Shown one piece after another: positions 17,485-27,297 of a stretch of DNA of 64,000 nt (positions are counted from its first letter, which is position 1; each line of letters opens with the position of its first letter). The translations under genes and the position numbers were made by a program. Source of the DNA: Streptomyces tendae (GTDB lineage Bacteria > Actinomycetota > Actinomycetes > Streptomycetales > Streptomycetaceae); the NCBI RefSeq assembly GCF_014650435.1, contig NZ_BMUY01000001.1, positions 496,001 to 560,000 on the forward strand, given 5' to 3'. Under the pieces are notes generated by a model. That model ran no database searches and was not told the DNA's origin. It saw only the letters and a list, made by a program, of their open reading frames with translations.

Positions 17485-17530
17485 TAGCGTACGGACGTTC
17501 GCTAAATCAATAGCGAACGCTCGTACGCTA
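17485..17530. promoter_or_regulatory. 46-bp palindromic operator between MBL and tetR
   Basis: Left arm 17485-17504 and right arm 17511-17530, 18 of 20 bases complementary, around the spacer AATCAA. The arms begin TAGCGTACG and TAGCGAACG and end in CGCTA. The site covers the promoter region between the divergent genes and fits a TetR dimer pair. The TATAGT at 17529-17534 overlaps its right edge. Confidence 0.8.
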
Positions 17531-17540
17531 TAGTCGTCCC

Positions 17541-18143
17541 ATGTCACCACGACGCTCAGCGGCCGAAGCGCAGGCCACCAGGGGCCGGATCCTCGGCCGT
17601 GCCGCCGAGATCGCCTCCGAGGAAGGGCTGGACGGCATCACCATCGGCCGGCTCGCCGAGGAGCTGGAGATGAGCAAGTCCGGGGTGCACAAGCACTTCG
17701 GCACCAAGGAGACGCTGCAGATCTCCACCCTGGACAAGGCGTTCGTGGACTTCTGGCACCGGGTGGTCGAGCCGGTGCTGGGGGAGCCGCCGGGCCTGCG
17801 GCGGCTGCGCGCGGTGTGCGCCAACTCCGTGGACTACCTGGAAGAACCGCTGCTGCCCGGCGGCTGCCTGATGACCGCGGCACTCTCCGAGTACGACGGC
17901 CGCCCCGGCCGGGTCCGCGACGCCGTGGCGGAGGTGTGGTCGCGCTGGCGGGAGCAGCTGCGGGCGGACCTGGCCACGGCGGTGGACGACGGCGAGTTGC
18001 CCGCAGACTTCGACGTCGACCAGGCGCTGTTCGAGATCGTCGCGGCCGGGCTGGCGCTCAACGCGGCCATGCAGCTCCAGCGCGACCGGACGGCCGCGGA
18101 CCGGGCCCGCCGCGCGATCGAACGGGCCCTGGACCAGTCCTGA
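17541..18143 (+). CDS. TetR-family transcriptional regulator
   Basis: A 200-residue repressor. Helix-turn-helix: TIGRLAEELEMSKSGVHKHFGTKETLQ (about residues 34-60). The C-terminal domain contains LLPGGCLMTAALSEYDGRPG, typical of the TetR_C_13-like group. No ribosome binding site is visible. A TATAGT -10 element ends seven bases before the ATG, so the transcript is probably leaderless. It likely represses itself and the divergent MBL-fold hydrolase through the 46-bp palindrome between them. Confidence 0.9.
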   Translation: MSPRRSAAEAQATRGRILGRAAEIASEEGLDGITIGRLAEELEMSKSGVHKHFGTKETLQISTLDKAFVDFWHRVVEPVLGEPPGLRRLRAVCANSVDYLEEPLLPGGCLMTAALSEYDGRPGRVRDAVAEVWSRWREQLRADLATAVDDGELPADFDVDQALFEIVAAGLALNAAMQLQRDRTAADRARRAIERALDQS

Positions 18144-18146
18144 CCG

Positions 18147-18261
18147 TCACCGACCGCTCCGGACCGCCGGGGCGGCGGGCGCGCGGACGTCGTCGAGCGG
18201 CGGCTCTCCCGCCAGCTCGCACCAGACCGTCTTGCGGTCCCCGCACTGCTCCACGCCCCAC
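18147..18261 (-). pseudogene. C-terminal remnant of a HATPase-type ATP-binding protein
   Basis: On the minus strand the frame reads WGVEQCGDRKTVWCELAGE and then a short tail to the stop. This resembles the C-terminus of the small histidine-kinase-like ATP-binding proteins that Streptomyces pair with XRE/DUF397 genes. The sequence upstream of the motif is unrelated and belongs to a DUF397 remnant on the other strand, so only the 3' end survives. The call rests on one short motif. Confidence 0.45.
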
Positions 18262-18432
18262 GGCTCCGGCGGTAACTGCGTCGAGGTCGCGAGCGACTTC
18301 CCCGGCCTCGTCCCCGTCCGGGACTCCAAGGTCTCCCGCGACGGCGATGGAGGCGGCCCCGTCCTCCTCCTCACCGCCCGCGCCTGGGCACCCTTCGTCA
18401 CCGCGCTGAGCCGGGGCACGCTCACGGCGTGA
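18262..18432 (+). pseudogene. DUF397 remnant lacking its N-terminus
   Basis: The plus strand encodes GSGGNCVEVASDF, VPVRDSKV and a C-terminal AWAPFVTALSRG, which are the DUF397 motifs in order. The normal start of the domain (a WRKSSYS-like segment) is missing and is replaced by sequence that on the other strand encodes a HATPase tail. DUF397 genes usually follow an XRE regulator gene, absent here. An internally started 66-residue ORF is possible, but a deletion scar fits better. Confidence 0.5.
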
Positions 18433-18484
18433 CCGAGGTTGCACCCGGAGGTGTGCGTCAAGCCGAACGGTTGGGGCGCTGGTC

Positions 18485-19129
18485 TCAGTCCGGGCGAGGG
18501 AACATGCGCTCCACGGCGGTCACCAGTGCGGCGCGGCGGGCGGTGACCGAGGGGTCCACGGCCTGGTCTGCGGCGGCGGCGGCGATTTCGGGCTGACCTG
18601 CCCAGGTCATGGCGATCTGGTTGATCAGGGCGAGGACGTCGACCGGGTCCCAGGCCGGGTCGAGCAGCCCGACGCGCTGAGCGTCGCGAAGTTTGTCGAG
18701 CTTGCCGGCGATCGTGGCCTGGAGAGGGCTGGTGCCGTCTGCGGACTCGGTGTCGTCTGTCGACTCGGCCAGTTCCAGGCGGCCCCACGTGATCAGGCGG
18801 TAGTGGTCCGGGCGGGCCGTGAAGTGGTCGAAGAGGATGCCGGCATAACCGGGCAGGTCGGCCGGATCCAGCTGAGTCGCCTCGATGAGTGCGGTCGTCT
18901 CGCGTTCGGCGACGTGCGCGTAAAGGGCTTCCTTGCTGCGGAAGTAGGCGTAGACACGCTCCTTGCTCGTCCTGGCCTGCTTGGCGATGCGGTCCACGCG
19001 GGCGCCGGCGATCCCGTGCCGGGCGAACTCCTCCTTGGCTGCGGCGACGATCCGCTGGCGCGTGGAGTCGGTGGACTCGCCGGAGGTGGGAGCGTCCGGG
19101 GTCCGACCAGGGCTGGTGGAGCGAGGCAT
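18485..19129 (-). CDS. TetR-family transcriptional regulator
   Basis: A 214-residue repressor with a ~20-residue polar N-terminal tail. Helix-turn-helix: ARVDRIAKQARTSKERVYAYFRSKEALY (about residues 43-70). The C-terminal domain (YRLITWGRLEL, DVLALINQIAMTW) is of the group often found beside oxidoreductase genes. It is divergent from an aldo/keto reductase. Two copies of a 15-bp ACCGAAC-N-GTTYGGT palindrome lie between the genes and are the likely operators. Confidence 0.9.
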   Translation of the reverse strand: MPRSTSPGRTPDAPTSGESTDSTRQRIVAAAKEEFARHGIAGARVDRIAKQARTSKERVYAYFRSKEALYAHVAERETTALIEATQLDPADLPGYAGILFDHFTARPDHYRLITWGRLELAESTDDTESADGTSPLQATIAGKLDKLRDAQRVGLLDPAWDPVDVLALINQIAMTWAGQPEIAAAAADQAVDPSVTARRAALVTAVERMFPRPD

Positions 19130-19131
19130 GA

Positions 19132-20244
<1,113 letters not shown>

Positions 20245-20331
20245 CAGCCCGTACGGCACCGGATCGACTGACGACCCCAGTCCGGGGCGCAGGACCCGGA
20301 GACAGAGATCTCCTCTGCGGCTGGCCCGAGC

Positions 20332-21207
20332 TCACGTCGGCAGTGAAGTCGCCGCGTCCGTCCCCCAGCTCGCCAGCAGCCGCAGCGCGTCCGCCGACGG
20401 GGAGCCGGGTTCCGCGTGGTACGTGATGAAGGCCTGTTCGTCGTCGTCGACCAGGCGGAACGTCTCGAAGGACAGCGTCAGGTCGCCGACCAGCGGGTGC
20501 CGCATCCGCTTGACGCCGTAGCTCTTCTCCTTGACGTCGTGCGTGGCCCACAGGCGGCGGAACTCCTCGCTCTTCACCGAGAGCTCACCGACCAGCGCGG
20601 ACAGTCGCGGGTCGTCCGGGTGCCGGCCCGCGTCCATGCGCAGGAAGCTGACCATGTCGTAGGCCTTCTGGTCCCAGTCGATGAACAGCTCGCGGTAGTC
20701 CGGGTTCAGGAAGACCAGCCGTGCCCAGTTCCGCTCGGCGGCCGGCAGTCTGCCCCAGTCGCCGAAGAGGGCCGCGGCCATCCGGTTCCAGGCGAGGATC
20801 TCGGAGCGGCGGCCCGTCACGTACGCGGGCACCGTGTCGATCGAGTCCAGGAGCTGGAGCAGCGCCACCCGCACCGGCTGCTTGCCCCGCGGGGCCCCGG
20901 CCCGCCGGCGCTGCTGCTTCGGCTTGGCCAGATGCGTCAGGTGCGCCTGCTCCGCGTCGGTCAGCCGCAGCGCGCGGGCGATGGCGTCCAGGACCTCCGC
21001 CGACACGTTCTGCCCGTTGCCCTGTTCGAGACGGGTGTAGTACGCCACCGACACCCCGGCCAGCTGCGCCAGCTCCTCGCGCCGCAGCCCCGGTACCCTG
21101 CGCTGCCGGCCGTACGACTCCAGGCCCACGTCCTCCGGCTGGAGGCGGGCCCGCCGGGTGCGCAGGAACTCGCTCAGTTCGGCCCGCCGGTCAAGCTGTC
21201 CATCCAT
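20332..21207 (-). CDS. XRE-family regulator with MmyB-like ligand-binding domain
   Basis: A 291-residue regulator. The N-terminal helix-turn-helix is about residues 10-85 ([30 protein letters not shown]). The C-terminal part (about 105-280) is the MmyB-like PAS-type domain, with [33 protein letters not shown] and [13 protein letters not shown]. This group commonly sits divergent to a dehydrogenase it controls, as here with a zinc alcohol dehydrogenase. The shared promoter region has two exact 13-bp CCGGTCGTACGCA repeats. Confidence 0.9.
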   Translation of the reverse strand: MDGQLDRRAELSEFLRTRRARLQPEDVGLESYGRQRRVPGLRREELAQLAGVSVAYYTRLEQGNGQNVSAEVLDAIARALRLTDAEQAHLTHLAKPKQQRRRAGAPRGKQPVRVALLQLLDSIDTVPAYVTGRRSEILAWNRMAAALFGDWGRLPAAERNWARLVFLNPDYRELFIDWDQKAYDMVSFLRMDAGRHPDDPRLSALVGELSVKSEEFRRLWATHDVKEKSYGVKRMRHPLVGDLTLSFETFRLVDDDEQAFITYHAEPGSPSADALRLLASWGTDAATSLPT

Positions 21208-21232
21208 GCTTCCAGTATCACCGGACGTATTC

Positions 21233-21289
21233 CCGGTCGTACGCACATGAGCCTGTCCCCGTCAGTGGTACGCACGCCGGTCGTACGCA
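21233..21289. repeat. 13-bp direct repeats in divergent promoter
   Basis: CCGGTCGTACGCA at 21233-21245 and again at 21277-21289, starts 44 bases apart, with a partial copy (GGTACGCA) between them near 21267-21274. Probable binding sites of the MmyB-like regulator. Confidence 0.6.
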
Positions 21290-21374
21290 AAGCCGTGGTC
21301 TGGGTGGATCCGCAGGTCGCAGGCAGGGTGGAAGCATCACCCAGTCACGCCAAGAGAAACCCGGAGAACCCGGC

Positions 21375-22415
21375 ATGACCACTGTCGCCGCGTACGCAGC
21401 ACCCGCCGCCAAGGCGCCGCTGGAGCGCACCACCATCGAGCGGCGCGAGGTGCGGGAACACGACGTCCTGATCGACATCAAGTTCGCCGGCATCTGCCAC
21501 TCCGACATCCACCAGGTCCGCGAGGGCTGGGGCGAGGCCATCTTCCCGATGGTCCCCGGCCACGAGATCGCGGGCATCGTCTCCGCGGTCGGCCCCGGCG
21601 TCACCAAGTTCGCCGTCGGCGACCGGGTGGGCGTCGGCTGCATGGTCGACTCCTGCCGCGAGTGCGAGAACTGCAAGGCCGGCCGCGAGCAGTACTGCAC
21701 GGGCGGCAACGTGATGACGTACAACGGCGTCGGCAAGGACGGCGAGCCCACCTACGGCGGCTACTCCGAGAAGGTCGTCGTCGACGAGAACTTCGTCCTC
21801 GGCATCCCCGAGGGCATCTCCCTGGACGAGGCCGCGCCCCTGCTGTGCGCCGGCATCACCACGTACTCCCCGCTCAGGCGCTGGAACGCGGGCCCCGGCA
21901 AGAAGGTCGCCGTCGTCGGCCTGGGCGGCCTCGGCCACATGGCCGTCAAGCTCGCGCACGCCCTGGGCGCCGAGGTGACCGTGCTGTCGCAGTCCCTGCG
22001 CAAGAAGGACGACGGCCTGAAGCTGGGCGCCGACCACTACTACGCCACCAGCGACCCGGCCACCTTCGAGGAGCTGGCCGGCACCTTCGACCTGATCGTC
22101 TCCACGGTCTCCGCCCCGCTCGACTTCGCCGCCTACCTGGGGCTGCTGAAGACGGAGGGCACGCTGGCCAACGTCGGCGCCCCCGAGGAGCCCGTCTCCC
22201 TCAACCTGTTCGCGCTGCTCGGCGGCGGCAAGTCCCTGACCGGCTCCATGATCGGCGGCATCGCCGAGACCCAGGAGATGCTGGACTTCTGCGCGGAGCA
22301 CGGCATCGGCGCCGAGATCGAGCTGATCGCCGCGTCCGAGGTCAACGAGGCGTACGAGCGGGTGCTCGGCAGCGACGTGCGGTACCGCTTCGTGATCGAC
22401 ACCGCGACGATCTGA
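21375..22415 (+). CDS. zinc-dependent alcohol dehydrogenase (AdhC/YahK-type)
   Basis: A 346-residue medium-chain dehydrogenase of the cinnamyl-alcohol type, NADP(H)-dependent by family. Catalytic zinc ligands lie in GICHSDIHQ and GHEIAG, with the third in CAGITTYSP. Structural zinc cysteines are in [15 protein letters not shown]. The Rossmann motif is [15 protein letters not shown]. The ATG has CGGAGAA upstream. It is divergent from the MmyB-like regulator that probably controls it. Likely role: reduction of aldehydes. Confidence 0.92.
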   Translation: MTTVAAYAAPAAKAPLERTTIERREVREHDVLIDIKFAGICHSDIHQVREGWGEAIFPMVPGHEIAGIVSAVGPGVTKFAVGDRVGVGCMVDSCRECENCKAGREQYCTGGNVMTYNGVGKDGEPTYGGYSEKVVVDENFVLGIPEGISLDEAAPLLCAGITTYSPLRRWNAGPGKKVAVVGLGGLGHMAVKLAHALGAEVTVLSQSLRKKDDGLKLGADHYYATSDPATFEELAGTFDLIVSTVSAPLDFAAYLGLLKTEGTLANVGAPEEPVSLNLFALLGGGKSLTGSMIGGIAETQEMLDFCAEHGIGAEIELIAASEVNEAYERVLGSDVRYRFVIDTATI

Positions 22416-22581
22416 TCTCCCGGGGAAGATCTTTTCGGATTCTTCCCTCCGCCCTGTCACACAGCCGCCCCGCCCCGGGTCATACCGCCACGACACACAA
22501 CGGCGGACGTCCGGGGCGGGGCGGTCCCACATCGGCTCCCTCCCCGCGCCCCGGACGCCACGGACACCGGGAGCAGCAGCC

Positions 22582-23367
22582 ATGACCCACCCCTCGACCT
22601 CCACGACGCCCCTCCTGGTCACCGGCGGCACGGGAACCCTCGGCGGCCACGTCGTCCCGCTGCTGCGGGCGGCCGGCCAGGACGTACGCGTCCTCACCCG
22701 GCGCCCCCGCCCCGACGCGGACGGCATCACCCACGTCACCGGCGACCTGCGCACCGGTGAGGGCGTCGAGGCCGCCGTCGACGGCGTGCACACCGTCCTG
22801 CACCTGGCGGGCGGCCCCAAGGGCGACGACGGGGCGACCCGCACCCTGGTGCGCGCCGCCGCCCGCGCGGACGTACGGCACCTCGCGTACATCTCGGTCG
22901 TCGGCGCCGACCGCGTCCCGCTGGCCTGGCTGCGCACCAAGCTGGAGTCGGAGCGGGCGATCGCCGACTCGGGCATCGGCTGGACGGTGCTGCGGGCGGC
23001 CCAGTTCCACGAGCTGACCCTCACGATGATCGAGAAGATGACCCGGCTGCCGGTCCTGCCGGCCCCGGGCGGGCTGCGCCTGCAACCGGTCGCCGCCCGC
23101 GAGGTCGCCGCGCGCCTGACCGAGCTGGCCCTGGCCGCGCCGTCCGGCCGGGTCCCCGACATGACCGGCCCCGAGGTCCACGATCTGGCCACGCTGGCCC
23201 GTTCCTACCTCGACGTGCGCGGAGGACGCCGACGCCCGAGGCTGCCGGTGCGCATCCCCGGGAAAGCGGGGCGCGCGTACCGTTCTGGCGAGAACCTCAC
23301 CCTGGACGGCGCGCTGGTCGGCAAGCTGACGTGGGCCGAATTCCTGGCGGAGGGAACGGCCGGATGA
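22582..23367 (+). CDS. NAD(P)-binding atypical SDR (NmrA-like)
   Basis: A 261-residue atypical short-chain dehydrogenase fold. The nucleotide-binding motif TGGTGTLGGHV is about residues 14-24, and TVLHLAGGPKGDD and LRAAQFHELTL follow in order. The catalytic YxxxK is not obvious, so it may be a sensor or a binding protein like NmrA instead of an enzyme. It lies 166 bases after the alcohol dehydrogenase on the same strand and could be read from the same promoter. Confidence 0.82.
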   Translation: MTHPSTSTTPLLVTGGTGTLGGHVVPLLRAAGQDVRVLTRRPRPDADGITHVTGDLRTGEGVEAAVDGVHTVLHLAGGPKGDDGATRTLVRAAARADVRHLAYISVVGADRVPLAWLRTKLESERAIADSGIGWTVLRAAQFHELTLTMIEKMTRLPVLPAPGGLRLQPVAAREVAARLTELALAAPSGRVPDMTGPEVHDLATLARSYLDVRGGRRRPRLPVRIPGKAGRAYRSGENLTLDGALVGKLTWAEFLAEGTAG

Positions 23368-23410
23368 CTTCCCCCGGTATTTCTGGCCGAAAGTCCGCGC
23401 AGTCGAAGAA

Positions 23411-23512
23411 TATGCGCATGACAACTATTGCAAAGCGAATGAAAACCTTCGTCCCCGCCTCCGCAAAGGGCGCTGAAATACCGTTTCTGCAGCGAATTTC
23501 GGCGCGATGCTG
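23411..23512 (+). other. possible 33-codon upstream ORF in the nar leader
   Basis: An ATG-initiated ORF beginning MRMTTIAKRMKTF and ending in a single Cys before TGA, in a noticeably AT-richer stretch than the surrounding genes. Codon use is not biased, so coding is doubtful. It could be a leader peptide of narG or simply non-coding leader. Confidence 0.25.
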
Positions 23513-23527
23513 AATGCGGCACACAGC

Positions 23528-23552
23528 ATGCCCGCCGGAACCCGGCGGGCAT
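23528..23552 (+). promoter_or_regulatory. hairpin in the narG 5' leader
   Basis: An 11-bp perfect stem ATGCCCGCCGG/CCGGCGGGCAT with loop AAC, ending 31 bases before the narG start codon. There is no U-tract, so it may be an mRNA-stability or attenuator element, or the terminator of the preceding transcript. Confidence 0.5.
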
Positions 23553-23583
23553 CGCTCCGTCGCGTTCGCAAGGAGATGGCAAC

Positions 23584-26500
23584 GTGGTGCGAAGCAGGGC
23601 GAAGGCCGCGGCCGACGCCGCCGACCGGCTGCTGAAGGCCGGTCAGCTGCTGCGGAGGTCCCCGACCACCCTCGATCTGAGGGCCGTGTACCGCACGGAC
23701 CAGAAAGTCAATGACAGTCCTTATCGGGAGCGGTGGGCGCATGACAAAGTCGTGCGTTCCACGCACGGCGTCAACTGCACGGGTTCCTGCTCGTGGAAGG
23801 TGTACGTCAAGGACGGGTTGATCACCTGGGAAACCCAGCAGACGGATTATCCGAGCGTCGGTCCCGACCGGCCCGAGTACGAGCCGCGCGGCTGCCCGCG
23901 CGGCGCCTCCTTTTCCTGGTACACCTATTCGCCCACCCGTGTTCGCCATCCGTTGGCCCGCGGTGTCCTGGTGGAAATGTATCGGGACGCCAAACGCCGG
24001 CACGGCGGCGACCCCGTGGCCGCCTGGGCCGAGCTGACCGGCGACCCCGACAAGCGGCGCCGCTACCAGCGCGCCCGCGGCCACGGCGGCTTCGTCCGCG
24101 TCGACTGGGACGAGGCGCTCGAGATCGCCGCCGCCGCCCAGGTGCACACGATCGCCGAGTACGGACCCGACCGGGTCGCCGGCTTCTCCCCGATCCCCGC
24201 CATGTCGATGGCCTCGCACGCGGTCGGCGCCCGCTACCACTCCCTCATCGGCGCCCCGATGATCTCCTTCTACGACTGGTACGCCGACCTGCCGATCGCC
24301 TCCCCGCAGGTCTTCGGCGACCAGACCGACGTACCGGAGTCGGGGGACTGGTGGGACGCGGCCTACCTGATGCTGTGGGGCTCCAACGTCCCCGTCACCC
24401 GCACCCCCGACGCCCACTGGATGGCGGAGGCCCGCTACAGGGGGCAGAAGGTCGTCGTCGTCTCCCCGGACTACGCGGACGCCACCAAGTTCGCCGACGA
24501 GTGGCTGCACCCGCACCCCGGCACGGACGGGGCGCTCGCCATGGCGATGGGGCACGTGCTGCTCACCGAGTTCTTCGTGCGGCGGCAGGTGCCGTACTTC
24601 ACCGACTACGTCAAGCGCTTCACCGACCTGCCCTTCCTGGTCGCCCTCGACGAACACGCACAGGGGAGGTACACGCCCGGCAAGTTCGTCACCGCCGCCG
24701 ACCTCGGGCTCGGCCGGCACACCGATGCCGGGGCACGGGCCTGGATGCCGGTGCTGATCGACGCCGACACCGACGACGTCGTCGTGCCCAACGGCACCCT
24801 CGGCGACCGGTGGGGCAAGGACGGCCAGGGGCGCTGGAACCTCGACCTCGGCGGGGTCGACCCGCTGCTCACCCTGCACGGGCACACCGGCGGCGGCCGT
24901 GACAACGGTGTCGAGGTGGTGCTGCCCCGCTTCGACGAGCCGGGTGCCACCGTCGTGCGCGGCGTACCGGCCCGGGAGATCGGCGGCCGGCTCGTCACCA
25001 CCGTCTACGACCTGCTGCTCGCCCAGTACGCCGTGGCCCGCCCCGGACTCGCCGGACAGTGGCCCGGCGGCTACGACGACGCCGACGCGCCCTGCACCCC
25101 CGCCTGGCAGGAGCGCATCACCTCCGTCCCGGCCGACGCGGCGGTCCGTGCCGCCCGGGAGTTCGCGCGCACCGCCGAGCAGACCCGGGGCCGCTGCATG
25201 ATCGTCATGGGGGCGGGCACCAACCACTGGTTCCACTCCGACACCATCTACCGCTCCTTCCTCTCCCTGCTCATCCTCACCGGCTGCCAGGGCGTCAACG
25301 GCGGCGGCTGGGCGCACTACGTCGGCCAGGAGAAGGTCCGCCCGTACACCGGCTGGCAGCAGCTGTCCACGGCCGCCGACTGGGTCCGGCCCTCGCGGCA
25401 GATGGCGGGCACCCCGTACTGGTACCTGCACACCGGCCAGTGGCGGTACGAGTCCCACGCCGCCGACGCCCTCGCGTCGCCCACCGCTCCCGGCACCCTC
25501 GCCGGGCGGCACACCGCCGACCTGGTGGCCCAGTCGGCCCGGCTCGGCTGGATGCCGTCGTACCCGACCTTCGACGCCAACCCGCTCGACCTCGGCCGCC
25601 GTGCCCGCGAGAGCGGACAGGAGCCCGGTGACTGGGTAGCGGATCAACTCGGCTCCGGGGCGATCGACTTCGCCTGCGAGGACCCCGACGCGCCGCGCAA
25701 CTGGCCGCGTGTGCTGACCGTGTGGCGGGCCAACCTCATCGGCTCCTCCGCCAAGGGCAACGAGTACTTCCTGCGCCACCTGCTCGGCGCCCGCGACGGC
25801 GCGACCAGCGACGAGGCGCCGCCCGAGCGGCGGCCGCGGTCGGTCGCGTGGCGGGACGACGCCCCGCAGGGCAAGCTCGACCTGCTGCTGAGCCTCGACT
25901 TCCGGATGACCTCCACGACGCTCTTCTCCGACCTCGTGCTGCCCGCCGCCACCTGGTACGAGAAGCACGACCTGTCCTCCACGGACATGCACCCCTTCGT
26001 GCACGCCTTCAGCCCCGCGATCAACCCGCCGTGGCAGGCCCGCACCGACTTCGAGATCTTCCACTCGCTGGCCCGCCGCCTGAGCGAACTCGCCGCCGGC
26101 CGCCTCGACACGGCGTACGACCTGCTCGCCACCGCCCTTCAGCACGACACCCCCGGCGAGATCGCCCAGCCCGGCGGCCGGGTCACCGACTGGCGCGACG
26201 GACGCACCCCGGTCGAGCCGGGCCGCAACGCCCCTCAGGTCTCCCTGGTGGAACGGGACTACACGGCCGTCGCCGATCGGCTCGCCGCCTTCGGGCCGCT
26301 GGCCGAGGAGCACGGCATGACCGTCAAGGGCGTCACCGTCAACCCGCACGAGGAGGCCCGCTGGCTCGCCGCCCGCTGCGGCACGGCCCCCGCCGGACCG
26401 GCTCACGGCCGCCCCCTGCTCGACACCGACGTCAAGTTCTGCGAGGCGATCCTCGCCCTGTCCGGCACCACCAACGGGCGCCTCGCCGCCGAGGGCTTCG

Positions 26501-27297
26501 ACCGCCTCGCCGACCGGGTCGGCGCCGGCGCCGGGCTCGCGGAGCTGGCCGCGTCGGTGGCGGAGCGGCGCGTGGTCTTCTCCGACACCCAGGAGCGGCC
26601 CGTGCAGGTCGGGGCGAGCTTCGAGTGGTCCGGCAAGGAGTCGCCCGACCGGCGCTACTCGCCCTTCACCGTCAACACCGAGCACAAGAAGCCCTGGCAC
26701 ACCCTCACCGGCCGCCAGCACTTCTACGTCGACCACGACTGGATGGCCGAGCTGGGCGAGCAACTCCCGGTCTACCGGCCCCCGCTGAACCTGGCCGAGC
26801 TGGGCGACGCCCCTACGGCCGTAGGCGAGGGTGACGGCCGCGCGGTGACCGTCCGCTACCTCACCCCGCACGCCAAGTGGTCCATCCACTCCGAGTACCA
26901 GGAGAACCTGCTGATGCAGACCCTGGCCCGCGGCGGCCCCGTCATCTGGATGAGCCCCGCCGACGCCGATTCGATCGGCGCCGCCGACAACGACTGGGTG
27001 GAGGCCGTCAACGCGCACGGCGTCGTCGTCGCCCGCGCGATCGTCTCGCACCGCGTCCCGGACGGGACGGTGCTGATGTACCACGTCCAGGAACGCCTGG
27101 TGAACGTGCCCAAGTCGGAGGCGAACGGCCGCCGCGGCGGAGTCCACAACTCCCTCACCAAGCTGCTGGTCAAGCCGACCCACCTGATCGGCGGCTACGG
27201 CCAGCTCTCCTTCGCCCCCAACTACTACGGTCCCACCGGCAACCAGCGCGACGCCGTCACCACCATCCGGCGCCGCTCCCAGGAGGTCACCTACTGA
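23584..27297 (+). CDS. narG: respiratory nitrate reductase alpha subunit
   Basis: The 1237-residue molybdenum subunit reducing nitrate to nitrite at the cytoplasmic face of the membrane. The N-terminal FS0 iron-sulfur segment THGVNCTGSCSWKVY (about residues 60-74) carries the His/Cys ligands. The molybdo-bis-PGD domain follows, with the usual MGAGTNHWFHSD and QGVNGGGWAHYVGQEK segments, and the C-terminal YFAPNYYG-like region is present. Length is normal for NarG. The start is GTG with AAGGAG. First gene of narGHJI; by position it resembles the third nar operon of S. coelicolor. Confidence 0.97.
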   Translation: MVRSRAKAAADAADRLLKAGQLLRRSPTTLDLRAVYRTDQKVNDSPYRERWAHDKVVRSTHGVNCTGSCSWKVYVKDGLITWETQQTDYPSVGPDRPEYEPRGCPRGASFSWYTYSPTRVRHPLARGVLVEMYRDAKRRHGGDPVAAWAELTGDPDKRRRYQRARGHGGFVRVDWDEALEIAAAAQVHTIAEYGPDRVAGFSPIPAMSMASHAVGARYHSLIGAPMISFYDWYADLPIASPQVFGDQTDVPESGDWWDAAYLMLWGSNVPVTRTPDAHWMAEARYRGQKVVVVSPDYADATKFADEWLHPHPGTDGALAMAMGHVLLTEFFVRRQVPYFTDYVKRFTDLPFLVALDEHAQGRYTPGKFVTAADLGLGRHTDAGARAWMPVLIDADTDDVVVPNGTLGDRWGKDGQGRWNLDLGGVDPLLTLHGHTGGGRDNGVEVVLPRFDEPGATVVRGVPAREIGGRLVTTVYDLLLAQYAVARPGLAGQWPGGYDDADAPCTPAWQERITSVPADAAVRAAREFARTAEQTRGRCMIVMGAGTNHWFHSDTIYRSFLSLLILTGCQGVNGGGWAHYVGQEKVRPYTGWQQLSTAADWVRPSRQMAGTPYWYLHTGQWRYESHAADALASPTAPGTLAGRHTADLVAQSARLGWMPSYPTFDANPLDLGRRARESGQEPGDWVADQLGSGAIDFACEDPDAPRNWPRVLTVWRANLIGSSAKGNEYFLRHLLGARDGATSDEAPPERRPRSVAWRDDAPQGKLDLLLSLDFRMTSTTLFSDLVLPAATWYEKHDLSSTDMHPFVHAFSPAINPPWQARTDFEIFHSLARRLSELAAGRLDTAYDLLATALQHDTPGEIAQPGGRVTDWRDGRTPVEPGRNAPQVSLVERDYTAVADRLAAFGPLAEEHGMTVKGVTVNPHEEARWLAARCGTAPAGPAHGRPLLDTDVKFCEAILALSGTTNGRLAAEGFDRLADRVGAGAGLAELAASVAERRVVFSDTQERPVQVGASFEWSGKESPDRRYSPFTVNTEHKKPWHTLTGRQHFYVDHDWMAELGEQLPVYRPPLNLAELGDAPTAVGEGDGRAVTVRYLTPHAKWSIHSEYQENLLMQTLARGGPVIWMSPADADSIGAADNDWVEAVNAHGVVVARAIVSHRVPDGTVLMYHVQERLVNVPKSEANGRRGGVHNSLTKLLVKPTHLIGGYGQLSFAPNYYGPTGNQRDAVTTIRRRSQEVTY

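Noticed and set aside
23425..27183. Very long minus-strand ORF (1252 codons) opposite narG
   Set aside because: It is the antisense shadow of narG in GC-rich DNA. The narG frame has the family motifs and codon bias; the antisense frame is Gly/Val/Arg-rich low-complexity sequence without motifs.
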